A stretch of DNA of 64,000 bases, taken from Alkalibacillus silvisoli. Lineage in GTDB: Bacteria > Bacillota > Bacilli > Bacillales > Alkalibacillaceae. The stretch covers positions 1 to 64,000 of the forward strand of contig NZ_BAAACZ010000029.1 in assembly GCF_039521975.1 (NCBI RefSeq), given 5' to 3'. Positions 7,677 to 15,614 of this stretch are shown one piece after another. How positions within the stretch are numbered: the first letter of the stretch is position 1; each line of letters starts with the position of its first letter. The notes beneath the pieces were generated by a model that searched no databases, was not told the origin of the DNA, and worked only from the letters and a program-made list of their open reading frames with translations. The translations under genes were made by a program, and so were the position numbers.

Positions 7677-7708
7677 CATCTCTTCGTTGTTGAAGAGATG
7701 TTTTTTTT
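7677..7708 (+). terminator. Riboswitch expression-platform terminator
   Basis: CATCTCTTC (7677-7685) and GAAGAGATG (7692-7700) form a perfect stem with a 6-base loop and eight Ts. It lies between aptamer and first ribosome binding site, so it would stop the operon when B12 binds. The upstream segment 7645-7676 may hold the competing antiterminator. Confidence 0.9.
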
Positions 7709-7743
7709 GTTGGATTAGATCGATTAATTTGGAGGGGAATATA

Positions 7744-9834
7744 GTGAATAGATTTAAAGGAAAAGGAATTAAAAGTTCATTCATTGTTTTTATTGCAACG
7801 ATTTTTTTAATTGCTCAATCAGGCATGTATTCGAGTTCACCTGCCTATGCAGATGAATTGCCTAGTGGAGTAACCATTACAGCGATTGATGAAGACGGGG
7901 AAGATGTATTTGAAACTAAAGCTGTTTCATTTGAAGACGAGGATACAGCATTTGATGCGTTGGATGACGTAGCAGAAGTGACTTATGAAGATACAGACCT
8001 TGGTCAATTTATTACAGGTATTAATGAAAACTCACCTGAAGAGGGTTATTATTGGGGATTTTTTGTTAATGGTTCAACAGCTGATGTAGGTGCAGAAGGA
8101 TACGAGTTAGATCATGGAGACAATCTATTATTTAAGGTCGTAGATGAAGACATATGGCCACATACCACAATTGATGTTAAGGTATCGGCTGTTGGTTTGA
8201 ATGATGAAGAAGTTTTACCGGAAACGAATGTTGATATTGTTAAATTTGGAACAGCATACGATGCAATACTCCAAGCAACAGACCAAGAAGGTATTAACTT
8301 GGATGTTTCTGTTGATTCCGAGTTTCTAACATTTATTAATGATCTAGATGATGCCCTTGATGATTCTTTTTACTGGGGCATGTATCTAAATGATGACTCT
8401 ATGGAGACAGGTCTTGTTAATTATCAAATGCAAGAAGGGGACCACTTGGAGTTAATTGCTACTGAGCTAATTGATGAAGACTCTGGAAGTGATGATTCTG
8501 AAGGAGAACAAGGAAGCAATGATGGAAAAGAAGAATCTACAAATGAAGAGGAAGTAGATGAGCCTGAAAGTGATAATCTAGAGGAATTAACACTTGAATA
8601 TATTAAACAATTAACAGATGAATCGATTGATTATCTCTTATCAAATGACAGCCTGGATTGGTATGGATCCATTACCCTGAATGCATTAAAAAGAGATGTA
8701 GCGCAACAAATTGCTGAGGATTCGATTGAAAGTGTTGTAGTGAATGAAGGTGAATTTCGACTTGTTACAGACGCAGCAAGAAACATTTTAATTTTAACTG
8801 CTGCCGGTAAAGACGCAACGGATATTGAAGGGTATAACTTGATAGAAAAATTAACAAATCATGAAGGCATGACAAGTCAAGGTAATAATGGCCCTATTTA
8901 TTCCTTATTGGCGATTAATAGTGGTGGTTATGATACAGAAGACGATGCAACATGGTCAAAAGACAAATTGATTGAATACTTAATTGAAGAACAGTTGGAT
9001 GATGGTGGTTGGTCTCTTTTCGGCAATTCCTTTCATGTGGATTTAACCGGTATGGGACTAGCAGCACTTGCTCCATATCAAGGTGATGAAAATATTAAAA
9101 CCGTTATTGACAATGCAGCAGCCCACTTATCAAAAGCTCAACATGAAGATGGTGGATACCCAGATCCATTCCATGGGGGGGATTCCAGTCCATCAATAGC
9201 AATGGCTATAACAGGACTTGTATCGGTTGGTATTGACCCAACAGGTGAAGAATTTACCACTGAAAAAGGCGTTAATTTAGTGGAGCGTTTACTTCAATTT
9301 CGAAATGATGATGGCGGCTTTGACCAAAATATTGGTGATGATGAATCAAATAGTATTGCTTCTAATCAAAGCGTATTTGGCTTAGCAGCATACTATAAGT
9401 TTCTAAATAATGATGGAGCAATATTTGACTTTAGAGTGACTGGTGAGGATAAAGATAAAGAAGATGAGCAAGAAGATCAAGAGCAGCAAGATGAAGGTAA
9501 GAAAGAAGAAGATGAAGAAAAAGAAGAAGATAAAGATGTGGATGTTCCAAAAGAGCAAGAAGATAAAATCGATGAAAAAGAGGACGATCGAGGTGAAAAT
9601 GTTACAGGTGTAATAGAATCTAGTACGGATGACAAGAAGGATTCAACTGAAAATAATAATGATGTAGATCAAGATACTTCAAATGAAAATACTGAAATCA
9701 AACATACAGCATCAGGTGAAGAGCTGCCTGATACGGCAACATCCAATTATACTTTTATTGCAATCGGAATATTTATGGTGATTGCAGGCATTATGCTCGT
9801 TGTTTTTAAAAGAAGACTACGTGTTAATCTTTAA
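7744..9834 (+). CDS. Wall-anchored cobalamin-binding-like protein (two DUF4430 plus alpha/alpha-toroid)
   Basis: A 696-residue exported protein. GTG 7744 is chosen because GGAGGGG precedes it and a signal peptide with AYA cleavage near residue 36 then starts cleanly; the frame is open further upstream, but that part overlaps the riboswitch terminator. Two DUF4430 domains follow (about 41-135 and 141-243), each with the YYWGFFVNG/FYWGMYLND motif. After an acidic linker comes an alpha/alpha-toroid (about 281-556) with LDDGGWS, HEDGGYP and NDDGGFD repeats, as in prenyltransferase/squalene-cyclase-like folds. A second acidic linker leads to LPDTA (661-665), a hydrophobic stretch and a KRR tail. 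Transcobalamin and intrinsic factor join the same two folds, toroid first. B12 binding is inferred from domains plus riboswitch. Confidence 0.85.
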   Translation: MNRFKGKGIKSSFIVFIATIFLIAQSGMYSSSPAYADELPSGVTITAIDEDGEDVFETKAVSFEDEDTAFDALDDVAEVTYEDTDLGQFITGINENSPEEGYYWGFFVNGSTADVGAEGYELDHGDNLLFKVVDEDIWPHTTIDVKVSAVGLNDEEVLPETNVDIVKFGTAYDAILQATDQEGINLDVSVDSEFLTFINDLDDALDDSFYWGMYLNDDSMETGLVNYQMQEGDHLELIATELIDEDSGSDDSEGEQGSNDGKEESTNEEEVDEPESDNLEELTLEYIKQLTDESIDYLLSNDSLDWYGSITLNALKRDVAQQIAEDSIESVVVNEGEFRLVTDAARNILILTAAGKDATDIEGYNLIEKLTNHEGMTSQGNNGPIYSLLAINSGGYDTEDDATWSKDKLIEYLIEEQLDDGGWSLFGNSFHVDLTGMGLAALAPYQGDENIKTVIDNAAAHLSKAQHEDGGYPDPFHGGDSSPSIAMAITGLVSVGIDPTGEEFTTEKGVNLVERLLQFRNDDGGFDQNIGDDESNSIASNQSVFGLAAYYKFLNNDGAIFDFRVTGEDKDKEDEQEDQEQQDEGKKEEDEEKEEDKDVDVPKEQEDKIDEKEDDRGENVTGVIESSTDDKKDSTENNNDVDQDTSNENTEIKHTASGEELPDTATSNYTFIAIGIFMVIAGIMLVVFKRRLRVNL

Positions 9835-9901
9835 GTGAGTTGATGGATAATTCAGGTTGACTGGATTACCTGATGCTTACATCAAAGAGGAGGTAATTAC
9901 C

Positions 9902-10744
9902 ATGAGACGTCTACTGATTCAGGTCATGCTTGGTTTTATTCTCTTTTTTATAATAGGTTGTTCACCGGAAGAACCACACTCTAACCAAGAATCTTTAACT
10001 GATGTAAATGAGGTTGGAGAGGTAGAACGGGTAGTTGAGTATAAACAATCAATAGCACCTGATTTATTAGATACATTACTAAACAAAAAAGAAAATAATA
10101 AACAGGTTGAAAAAAGGGAAGAAACTGAAAAAGAAGATTCTTCTATTGATGATGAAGAGCAGGGTCATAGTAGTGATGAGGGAAATTCAACCCATGAAGA
10201 AAGTGATCAAAGCACCACCACAGAATCAAATAGTGATGAAGTAGAAGAGTCCAATGAAGATTCAAGCCAGAATGACTCAGGAAGCTCCTCTTCAAATAGA
10301 AGTTCAGAACAATCAAATGACTCCAGTGAAGGGGATTCAAATCAAAATAGTGAATCTAATGAAAACGAAAATGATGGGCAGTCAGACGATGATAAAAAAG
10401 AATCTGAGAGTACAGTCACTGTTTCAATTACAACCGGGGATGTAAAAGGAACCATTTTACCTGAAACGGAAGTAGCGCTAGAAGATGGAGATACTGCATT
10501 AGATGTTACACAACGAATAGCCCAGAAAAAACAGATTGATATGAGTGTTCGTGGCTCTGGTGCTACTGCGTATGTTGAAGGAATTGATGGTTTATATGAG
10601 TTTGATGAAGGACCATTAAGTGGATGGCATATAAGAGTGGATGACGTTATGATTGATCGAAGCTCTGGTATCTATTCAGTTCATGAAGGGCAATCCGTTG
10701 ATTGGAGTTACACAGTGAATTATTTGGAGGATTCAGATTGGTAA
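9902..10744 (+). CDS. DUF4430 lipoprotein, probable B12-binding partner
   Basis: A 280-residue lipoprotein. ATG 9902 follows AGAGGAGG, and the signal peptide ends in the lipobox IIGC with Cys20. Residues 21-170 are a very acidic, Ser/Asn-rich tether. The C-terminus (about 172-280) is a single DUF4430 domain with TVSITTGDVKG, LPETEVALEDGDTALDV, GPLSGWHIRVDD and GQSVDWSYT. It would sit on the outer face of the membrane and could pass cobalamin from the wall protein to the ECF importer encoded next. ECF importers have no classical binding protein, so an attached lipoprotein is unusual. Function inferred. Confidence 0.8.
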   Translation: MRRLLIQVMLGFILFFIIGCSPEEPHSNQESLTDVNEVGEVERVVEYKQSIAPDLLDTLLNKKENNKQVEKREETEKEDSSIDDEEQGHSSDEGNSTHEESDQSTTTESNSDEVEESNEDSSQNDSGSSSSNRSSEQSNDSSEGDSNQNSESNENENDGQSDDDKKESESTVTVSITTGDVKGTILPETEVALEDGDTALDVTQRIAQKKQIDMSVRGSGATAYVEGIDGLYEFDEGPLSGWHIRVDDVMIDRSSGIYSVHEGQSVDWSYTVNYLEDSDW

Positions 10745-11625
10745 GAGGGATTCAATCATTCCATCCTTTCGTTTTATTGGTTTATTATGTGCTGATTATT
10801 ATTGGATTAATGTTATATCAACATCCTTTATTTTTGTTAGGTGCCCTATTTCTAATAGGTACCTTTAATTACATTTTAGATAAAGGAAGGGAATTAAAAA
10901 AATGGGGCTTTATGATTGGAATGATGAGTACACTCATCATTCTTCTCACCCCGATTTTTAATCGTAGGGGTAATCAGATTTTGTTTCATCTTTTTGATCA
11001 GCCAATTATGCTTGAAGCAGTAATCCAAGGGATCATGATTGCTTCAACTTTGGTGGGGATTTTAGCTATTTTCGTAACATTTAATATCGTGTTAACACCG
11101 GATAAGCTTTTATATTTATTTTCAAAGGTTTTGCCTCAATGGGCGTTACTCACTATGCTGTCAATGAGGTTTGTTCCACTTCTGATTAGAAAGGTCAAAG
11201 AAATGATGAACATCCAGCAAGTTAAAGGTCTAGCAATTAATCAAGGCTCTGTTCATAAGCGAGCCAAAAACGGGATGCAGATTATGCAAATGCTTTTAAC
11301 TAATGCATTGGAGGATTCGATTCAGGCGGCTGATTCAATGTCAGCACGAGGGTATGGATTGCAGAAGAGAAGCAATTATAAGGCTTTTAAGATGAAATCG
11401 AAAGACTGGCTGACATTGGGCTATTTAATGGGCTTTGCTATTATTCTCTTATTTGGTTGGGCCAAAGGCGATGGAGTATTACAGTTAGAGCCTGTCTTAG
11501 AAACAATCATGTTTAGTGGAAGCGAGTATATTTACTTCATCACTTGGCTGTTTTTAATTGGTTTTCCAATTTTGACAGAAGGTAAGGAGGTCATTCATTG
11601 GAAATACTATCAATGGAAAATGTAG
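10738..11625 (+). CDS. ecfT: ECF transporter transmembrane component EcfT
   Basis: The T component of an energy-coupling-factor importer, about 295 residues, with some five hydrophobic segments: 10-50, 65-80, 100-125, then a pair near 220-250 and 265-290. The conserved cytoplasmic coupling-helix motif SARGYG is present (ADSMSARGYGLQ), with the family segment LSMRFVPLLIRKVKEM before it. TTG 10738 is the likely start: GGAGGA lies 7 bases before, and it overlaps the lipoprotein stop by 7 bp. An earlier in-frame ATG (10702) has no ribosome binding site. Confidence 0.88.
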   Translation: MVRGIQSFHPFVLLVYYVLIIIGLMLYQHPLFLLGALFLIGTFNYILDKGRELKKWGFMIGMMSTLIILLTPIFNRRGNQILFHLFDQPIMLEAVIQGIMIASTLVGILAIFVTFNIVLTPDKLLYLFSKVLPQWALLTMLSMRFVPLLIRKVKEMMNIQQVKGLAINQGSVHKRAKNGMQIMQMLLTNALEDSIQAADSMSARGYGLQKRSNYKAFKMKSKDWLTLGYLMGFAIILLFGWAKGDGVLQLEPVLETIMFSGSEYIYFITWLFLIGFPILTEGKEVIHWKYYQWKM

Positions 11626-13247
11626 GTTTTACCTATCCTGATTCCAACGAGGAAGTTTTGAAAAGCATTAATTTTACTATTCACAAAGGGGATTTTATAG
11701 TTCTATGTGGTAGTTCTGGAAGTGGAAAGTCAACATTATTAAGATTAATTAAGCATGATCTAGCTCCGCACGGCGATTTACAAGGTGATATTTACTATAA
11801 GGAGAAGCGATTGGAAGATCATTCACCAATTAGACGGGCAAAGGAAATCGGAATGGTCTTTCAAGATCCTGAAAACCAAATAGTAATGGACACGGTGATG
11901 AATGAGTTATTATTTGGGTTGGAAAATATGGGGTATAGCACTCCGGAAATGAATAAAAAGATTGCTGAAATGACACAGTTTTTTGGTTTAAATGGTCTCT
12001 TAAAAAAGAAAACAGATGAATTATCAGGCGGGGAAAAACAGCTAGTTAATTTGGTATCCGTATTATTACTAGACCCAGATATTATTCTTTTGGATGAGCC
12101 AACTTCACAATTGGACCCTATAGCAGCAAAGGAATTCATCTATACTTTGGAGCGTTTAAATGATGAATTTGGAATTACAGTTCTGATTGTTGAGCATCGA
12201 TTGGAAGATTTATTTACTGTTGCTGAATATGTGATGGTTATGGATGAAGGAAGGATCTCATATATAGACATGCCAGAAGAAGTTGTCAAAAAGCTAATTA
12301 ATCACCCTACACTTAGTCGTTTTTTACCGAGTGCATCTAGAATATTTTTGAATTTTAGTGAAAGTAACGAGTCTAAACAAATACCGATCACCGTAAAAGA
12401 GGCGCAAGGATGGTTAGAAACACAGGTGATTCATCCATCAAAGACTATGGAGAAAACGAGGGATGTAAATAAAAATATTCTAAAGCTAAAAGAAATTGAC
12501 TTTCAATATGTTAAACGTGTACCTCCAGTATTACATAATTTATCACTGAATGTATGTAAGGGTGAATGGCATGCCATTCTTGGGGCGAATGGAACTGGTA
12601 AATCAACATTGTTAAAGATCATTGCTGGTCTATTAAAGCATCAGCATGGCTCCATTAAGTATGACGGCAAAAAAATCAAAAATAATTATCATGAAATAGT
12701 TAGTTATTTGCCACAAAACCCTGCTTTGTACTTTGTTCAAGATACATTAATGAAAGAATATAGAATGCTTGCTCGACATTTTCAAATAGAAAATGCAAAT
12801 GAAAAGATATCCCAACTTCTTAATCAGTTTCAAATTTATGATTTAAAAGACAGACATCCTCATGATTTAAGTGGTGGTCAATTACAAAAAGCAGCCTTAA
12901 TTGGAACGTTACTGACGCAACCTGCAATTTTACTGATTGATGAGCCTACTAAAGGATTAGACCCGGAATCAAAAAGTAGATTAGCAGAAGTATTAAGAAC
13001 GTTAATTAAAGATGGATTAACCATTGTTATGGTTACACATGATGTTGAGTTTGCTGCAAGCTATTCTTCTAGGAGTAGTTTGTTATTTCAAGGACAAATA
13101 ACAACTACTGAAGACACTAGAAAGTTTTTTAAAGAAAATATGTATTATACGACAACGGTGAATCGGATCACAAGGAAGTCTAATGCTCCATCAGTTATAA
13201 CTATAGAGGAGGCAAACGAGAAATGGCACGTTCAAAAGGACTATTAA
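11598..13247 (+). CDS. ecfA: ECF transporter ATPase, two fused EcfA domains
   Basis: A 549-residue protein with two ABC ATPase domains, so one polypeptide supplies both energising subunits (YkoD-like arrangement). Domain 1: Walker A GSSGSGKST, Q-loop VFQDPENQI, signature LSGGEKQ, Walker B IILLDEPTSQLDP, H-loop VEHRLED. Domain 2 (from about residue 295): GANGTGKST, LSGGQLQKA, ILLIDEPTKGLDP, VTHDVEF. The TTG start at 11598 follows AAGGAGG and overlaps ecfT by 28 bp; the end overlaps the S-component gene by 25 bp. Such tight coupling suggests fixed stoichiometry. Confidence 0.92.
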   Translation: MEILSMENVGFTYPDSNEEVLKSINFTIHKGDFIVLCGSSGSGKSTLLRLIKHDLAPHGDLQGDIYYKEKRLEDHSPIRRAKEIGMVFQDPENQIVMDTVMNELLFGLENMGYSTPEMNKKIAEMTQFFGLNGLLKKKTDELSGGEKQLVNLVSVLLLDPDIILLDEPTSQLDPIAAKEFIYTLERLNDEFGITVLIVEHRLEDLFTVAEYVMVMDEGRISYIDMPEEVVKKLINHPTLSRFLPSASRIFLNFSESNESKQIPITVKEAQGWLETQVIHPSKTMEKTRDVNKNILKLKEIDFQYVKRVPPVLHNLSLNVCKGEWHAILGANGTGKSTLLKIIAGLLKHQHGSIKYDGKKIKNNYHEIVSYLPQNPALYFVQDTLMKEYRMLARHFQIENANEKISQLLNQFQIYDLKDRHPHDLSGGQLQKAALIGTLLTQPAILLIDEPTKGLDPESKSRLAEVLRTLIKDGLTIVMVTHDVEFAASYSSRSSLLFQGQITTTEDTRKFFKENMYYTTTVNRITRKSNAPSVITIEEANEKWHVQKDY

Positions 13248-13912
13248 TCACATTAAGTACTATTTTTTTTATAGTACTTGTGAGTGCTCCACTATTAAGT
13301 GCACGTCATTACATGTTGTTTAGTATACTCATGTTATTGATCTCTTTTGTCCCGTTTGTGATACGCTTTGCTCAAAAAAACCTGTCAAGTCGTGAACTAG
13401 TTCTCTTAGCCATACTAGGAGCCATTGCAGCAGTTAGTCGAGTTCCTTTTAGTTCTTTGCCTAGTGTACAGCCTACTACCTTTGTCATTATTGCAACAGG
13501 TATTGTTCTTGGTCCTCAAAGTGGATTTGTTGTTGGGGTATTGGCTGCAATCGTTTCCAACCTTTTCTTAGGTCAAGGGCCGTGGACACCGTGGCAAATG
13601 TATTCTTGGGGAATGATTGGCTTGGTTGCAGGGTTACTGAATAATAGGTGGCTTATGAAAAACATGATTGGTCGTTGTATATACGGCTTTATCGTGGGCT
13701 TTTTATTCGGTTGGGTGATGAATTTATGGTTTGTTATTGCAGTCATTCAAGAGTTCGATTGGAATGCCATTATTCTTTATTATAGTGCAAGCTTTTGGTT
13801 TGACCTTGCTCATGCTCTTTCCAATGTGTTTTTCATATTACTATTTAGTGTAACATGGATCAAAATATTAGAACGCTTTAAGCGAAAATATGGATTATTT
13901 AAAGAGACGTAG
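13223..13912 (+). CDS. ECF transporter substrate-binding (S) component, probably for cobalamin
   Basis: A 229-residue integral membrane protein with about six hydrophobic segments. The pattern ELVLLAILGAIAAVSR, GIVLGPQSGFVVGVLAAIVSNLFLGQGPWTPWQM and GWVMNLWFV is typical of S components; the GQGPWTPWQM loop occurs in the CbrT/cobalamin-like and related groups. ATG 13223 follows GAGGAGG. The S component decides specificity. Cobalamin is assigned because the operon has a cobalamin riboswitch and DUF4430 proteins; sequence alone would leave other vitamins or precursors possible. Confidence 0.8.
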   Translation: MARSKGLLITLSTIFFIVLVSAPLLSARHYMLFSILMLLISFVPFVIRFAQKNLSSRELVLLAILGAIAAVSRVPFSSLPSVQPTTFVIIATGIVLGPQSGFVVGVLAAIVSNLFLGQGPWTPWQMYSWGMIGLVAGLLNNRWLMKNMIGRCIYGFIVGFLFGWVMNLWFVIAVIQEFDWNAIILYYSASFWFDLAHALSNVFFILLFSVTWIKILERFKRKYGLFKET

Positions 13913-13964
13913 ATTCTCTTAAGGTTGTGTGCTGTTGATTTTCATAGAAGGAGGTTGATCGCTT

Positions 13965-14549
13965 TTGAGAAAATGGTTTTCATTGATATTAATTGGTGGA
14001 GGGTTATTCTTCCTTGTGTACGGTGGCTGGCAGGTTTTCTCAGGAAATATAGCTCAAGATGAAGCATTAGGTAAGGCTCGTTCGGTAGTCTCTGCATCAG
14101 AAAATGTTCAAGAAAAAGGGGTTGTACCCGAGGATTTTAACCCTGCTACTGACGAGGTGATTGGAATTTTAGAAGTTCCTAGACTTGATGCTGAATTGCC
14201 GATAGTTGAAGGAACAGATGAAGATGATCTAGAACAAGGGGTTGGTCATTATTCAGGCACTGCCTTTCCTAATCAAAGTGACCAAATTGTTCTATCAGGT
14301 CATAGAGATACCGTCTTTCAAAACTTTGGAGACTTAGAAATAGGCGATCAGCTCACTGTCCAAATGGAATATGGAACATTTACATATGACATTCAGGAAA
14401 CTGAAATAGTTGATGCAGACGACCGAACCGTGATTCAATCTACTGCTCCAGATGAAGTTTTAGTATTAACGACATGTTATCCATTTGGTTATATTGGTAA
14501 TGCCCCAGATCGTTATATTATTTATGCTACTCCAACAGAAACTGATTAA
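13965..14549 (+). CDS. Class D-like sortase, probably dedicated to the B12 surface protein
   Basis: A 194-residue sortase with an N-terminal membrane anchor (about 5-24). The catalytic residues are visible: His in LSGHRDTVF, Cys in LTTCYPF, and Arg in APDRYIIYA. TTG 13965 follows AAGGAGGTTG. Size and the short, clean catalytic core suggest class D. Some sortases of this kind use LPxTA/LPxTS rather than LPxTG, which matches the LPDTA signal of the first gene in this operon. It is the last gene, 52 bp after the S component; no clear terminator follows, and 14550-14768 holds nothing else but upstream similarity to 6475-6570. Confidence 0.85.
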   Translation: MRKWFSLILIGGGLFFLVYGGWQVFSGNIAQDEALGKARSVVSASENVQEKGVVPEDFNPATDEVIGILEVPRLDAELPIVEGTDEDDLEQGVGHYSGTAFPNQSDQIVLSGHRDTVFQNFGDLEIGDQLTVQMEYGTFTYDIQETEIVDADDRTVIQSTAPDEVLVLTTCYPFGYIGNAPDRYIIYATPTETD

Positions 14550-14768
14550 GCAACTATACTTCTAGAAGTTATTAGTTCAAATGAAAAGGTGTATATTTGG
14601 AAATTATTCATTAATGAGACCAGTATTGAACCACTTAATATTAATCCTAGCTTAATTAGTAACCACTTTTATCAATACCACATAGCCTTGTTTTGTATTC
14701 TTTTTAAAAAGAAAGCCATTTTAAAAAGTAAGTGAATTTTTAACTTATGTTAAATGGAGGTCAGTGGT

Positions 14769-15542
14769 ATGCCATTTTTATCAGTTGATGATATGGAGTT
14801 ATATTATGAAATAAAAGGGGAAGGTGAACCGATCTTATTCATACATTGTCCTGTCTTTCCAAGTGACGTGATGCGACCACAAAGTCAAAATTTATCTAAG
14901 TCTTATCAAGTTATAAATTTTGATTTAAGAGGACATGGTAAAAGTTCAGCTTCTAATGAAAAGTGGGATTTCACAACAATTGTAGAAGATATTAAGTCTC
15001 TTTTAGACGACATTAATGTAGGGCCTGTTTGGGTATATGCCTATTCTGCTGGCTGTTCAATTGCATTTGAATTAGCAATTTCAGCTCCTAATTACGTGAA
15101 AGGGTTAATTCAAGTTGGTGCAGTAGATGAAGTTGATAGTCCGATTTTAACTGCTGTTACTAAAGGAGGTGCAGCAATATCTAAAAGAGGTATAACCAAA
15201 ACGATTGGTTTCTTTGGTTCATTTAGTAATACACGAAAAATAAATGTCCTATTTCCGTTAATGAAGTCAGCACTAAAAGCAAATCCGATAGATGCGGAGT
15301 CGTTTTACCGTGCTTACTTAGCTTATAAATGTACTGAGAGGTTGAATGAAATAAAGAAGCCGACTCTATTAGTTTATGGTGAATACGACAAGCTTTTAGG
15401 GCGTTATGGTTATAATATTGCAACAGAGATTAGAGATAGTCAGATAGAAATAATTGATGGTGCACGCCATCAAATTCCATCAAACAAAAGTCAGGAACTC
15501 AATACCATTATGCACAATTTTTTATCTAAAAATGTTTTGTAA
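14769..15542 (+). CDS. Alpha/beta hydrolase
   Basis: A 257-residue alpha/beta-fold protein. ATG 14769 follows GGAGGTCAG; an upstream in-frame ATG lies within that site. The fold segments are FIHCPVFPSD (in place of the usual HGxxG), NFDLRGHGKSSA, a nucleophile elbow AYSAGC with a Ser, YGEYDKLL for the acid and ARHQIPSNKSQE for the His. The elbow has Ala where Gly is usual before the xSxG core, so activity may be unusual, though the triad is in place. A truncated duplicate of its 5' end sits at 6475-6620. Convergent with the P450 gene across a shared terminator. Confidence 0.8.
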   Translation: MPFLSVDDMELYYEIKGEGEPILFIHCPVFPSDVMRPQSQNLSKSYQVINFDLRGHGKSSASNEKWDFTTIVEDIKSLLDDINVGPVWVYAYSAGCSIAFELAISAPNYVKGLIQVGAVDEVDSPILTAVTKGGAAISKRGITKTIGFFGSFSNTRKINVLFPLMKSALKANPIDAESFYRAYLAYKCTERLNEIKKPTLLVYGEYDKLLGRYGYNIATEIRDSQIEIIDGARHQIPSNKSQELNTIMHNFLSKNVL

Positions 15543-15549
15543 TGAAATG

Positions 15550-15582
15550 AAAAGCGCCGGGGTTTAGGACCCCGGCGCTTTT
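15550..15582. terminator. Bidirectional terminator
   Basis: A perfect 14-bp stem, AAAAGCGCCGGGGT (15550-15563) and its complement (15569-15582), with a 5-base loop. It has A-runs and T-runs on both sides and lies between the convergent hydrolase and P450 genes. Confidence 0.93.
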
Positions 15583-15614
15583 GTTACTTCCCTAATATTC
15601 TGGTGAATACTAAA

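Noticed and set aside
14550..14768. Terminator after the sortase at the ACTTCTAGAAGT palindrome
   Set aside because: The stem is only 6 bp with no loop and no T-run, so it cannot be supported as a terminator.
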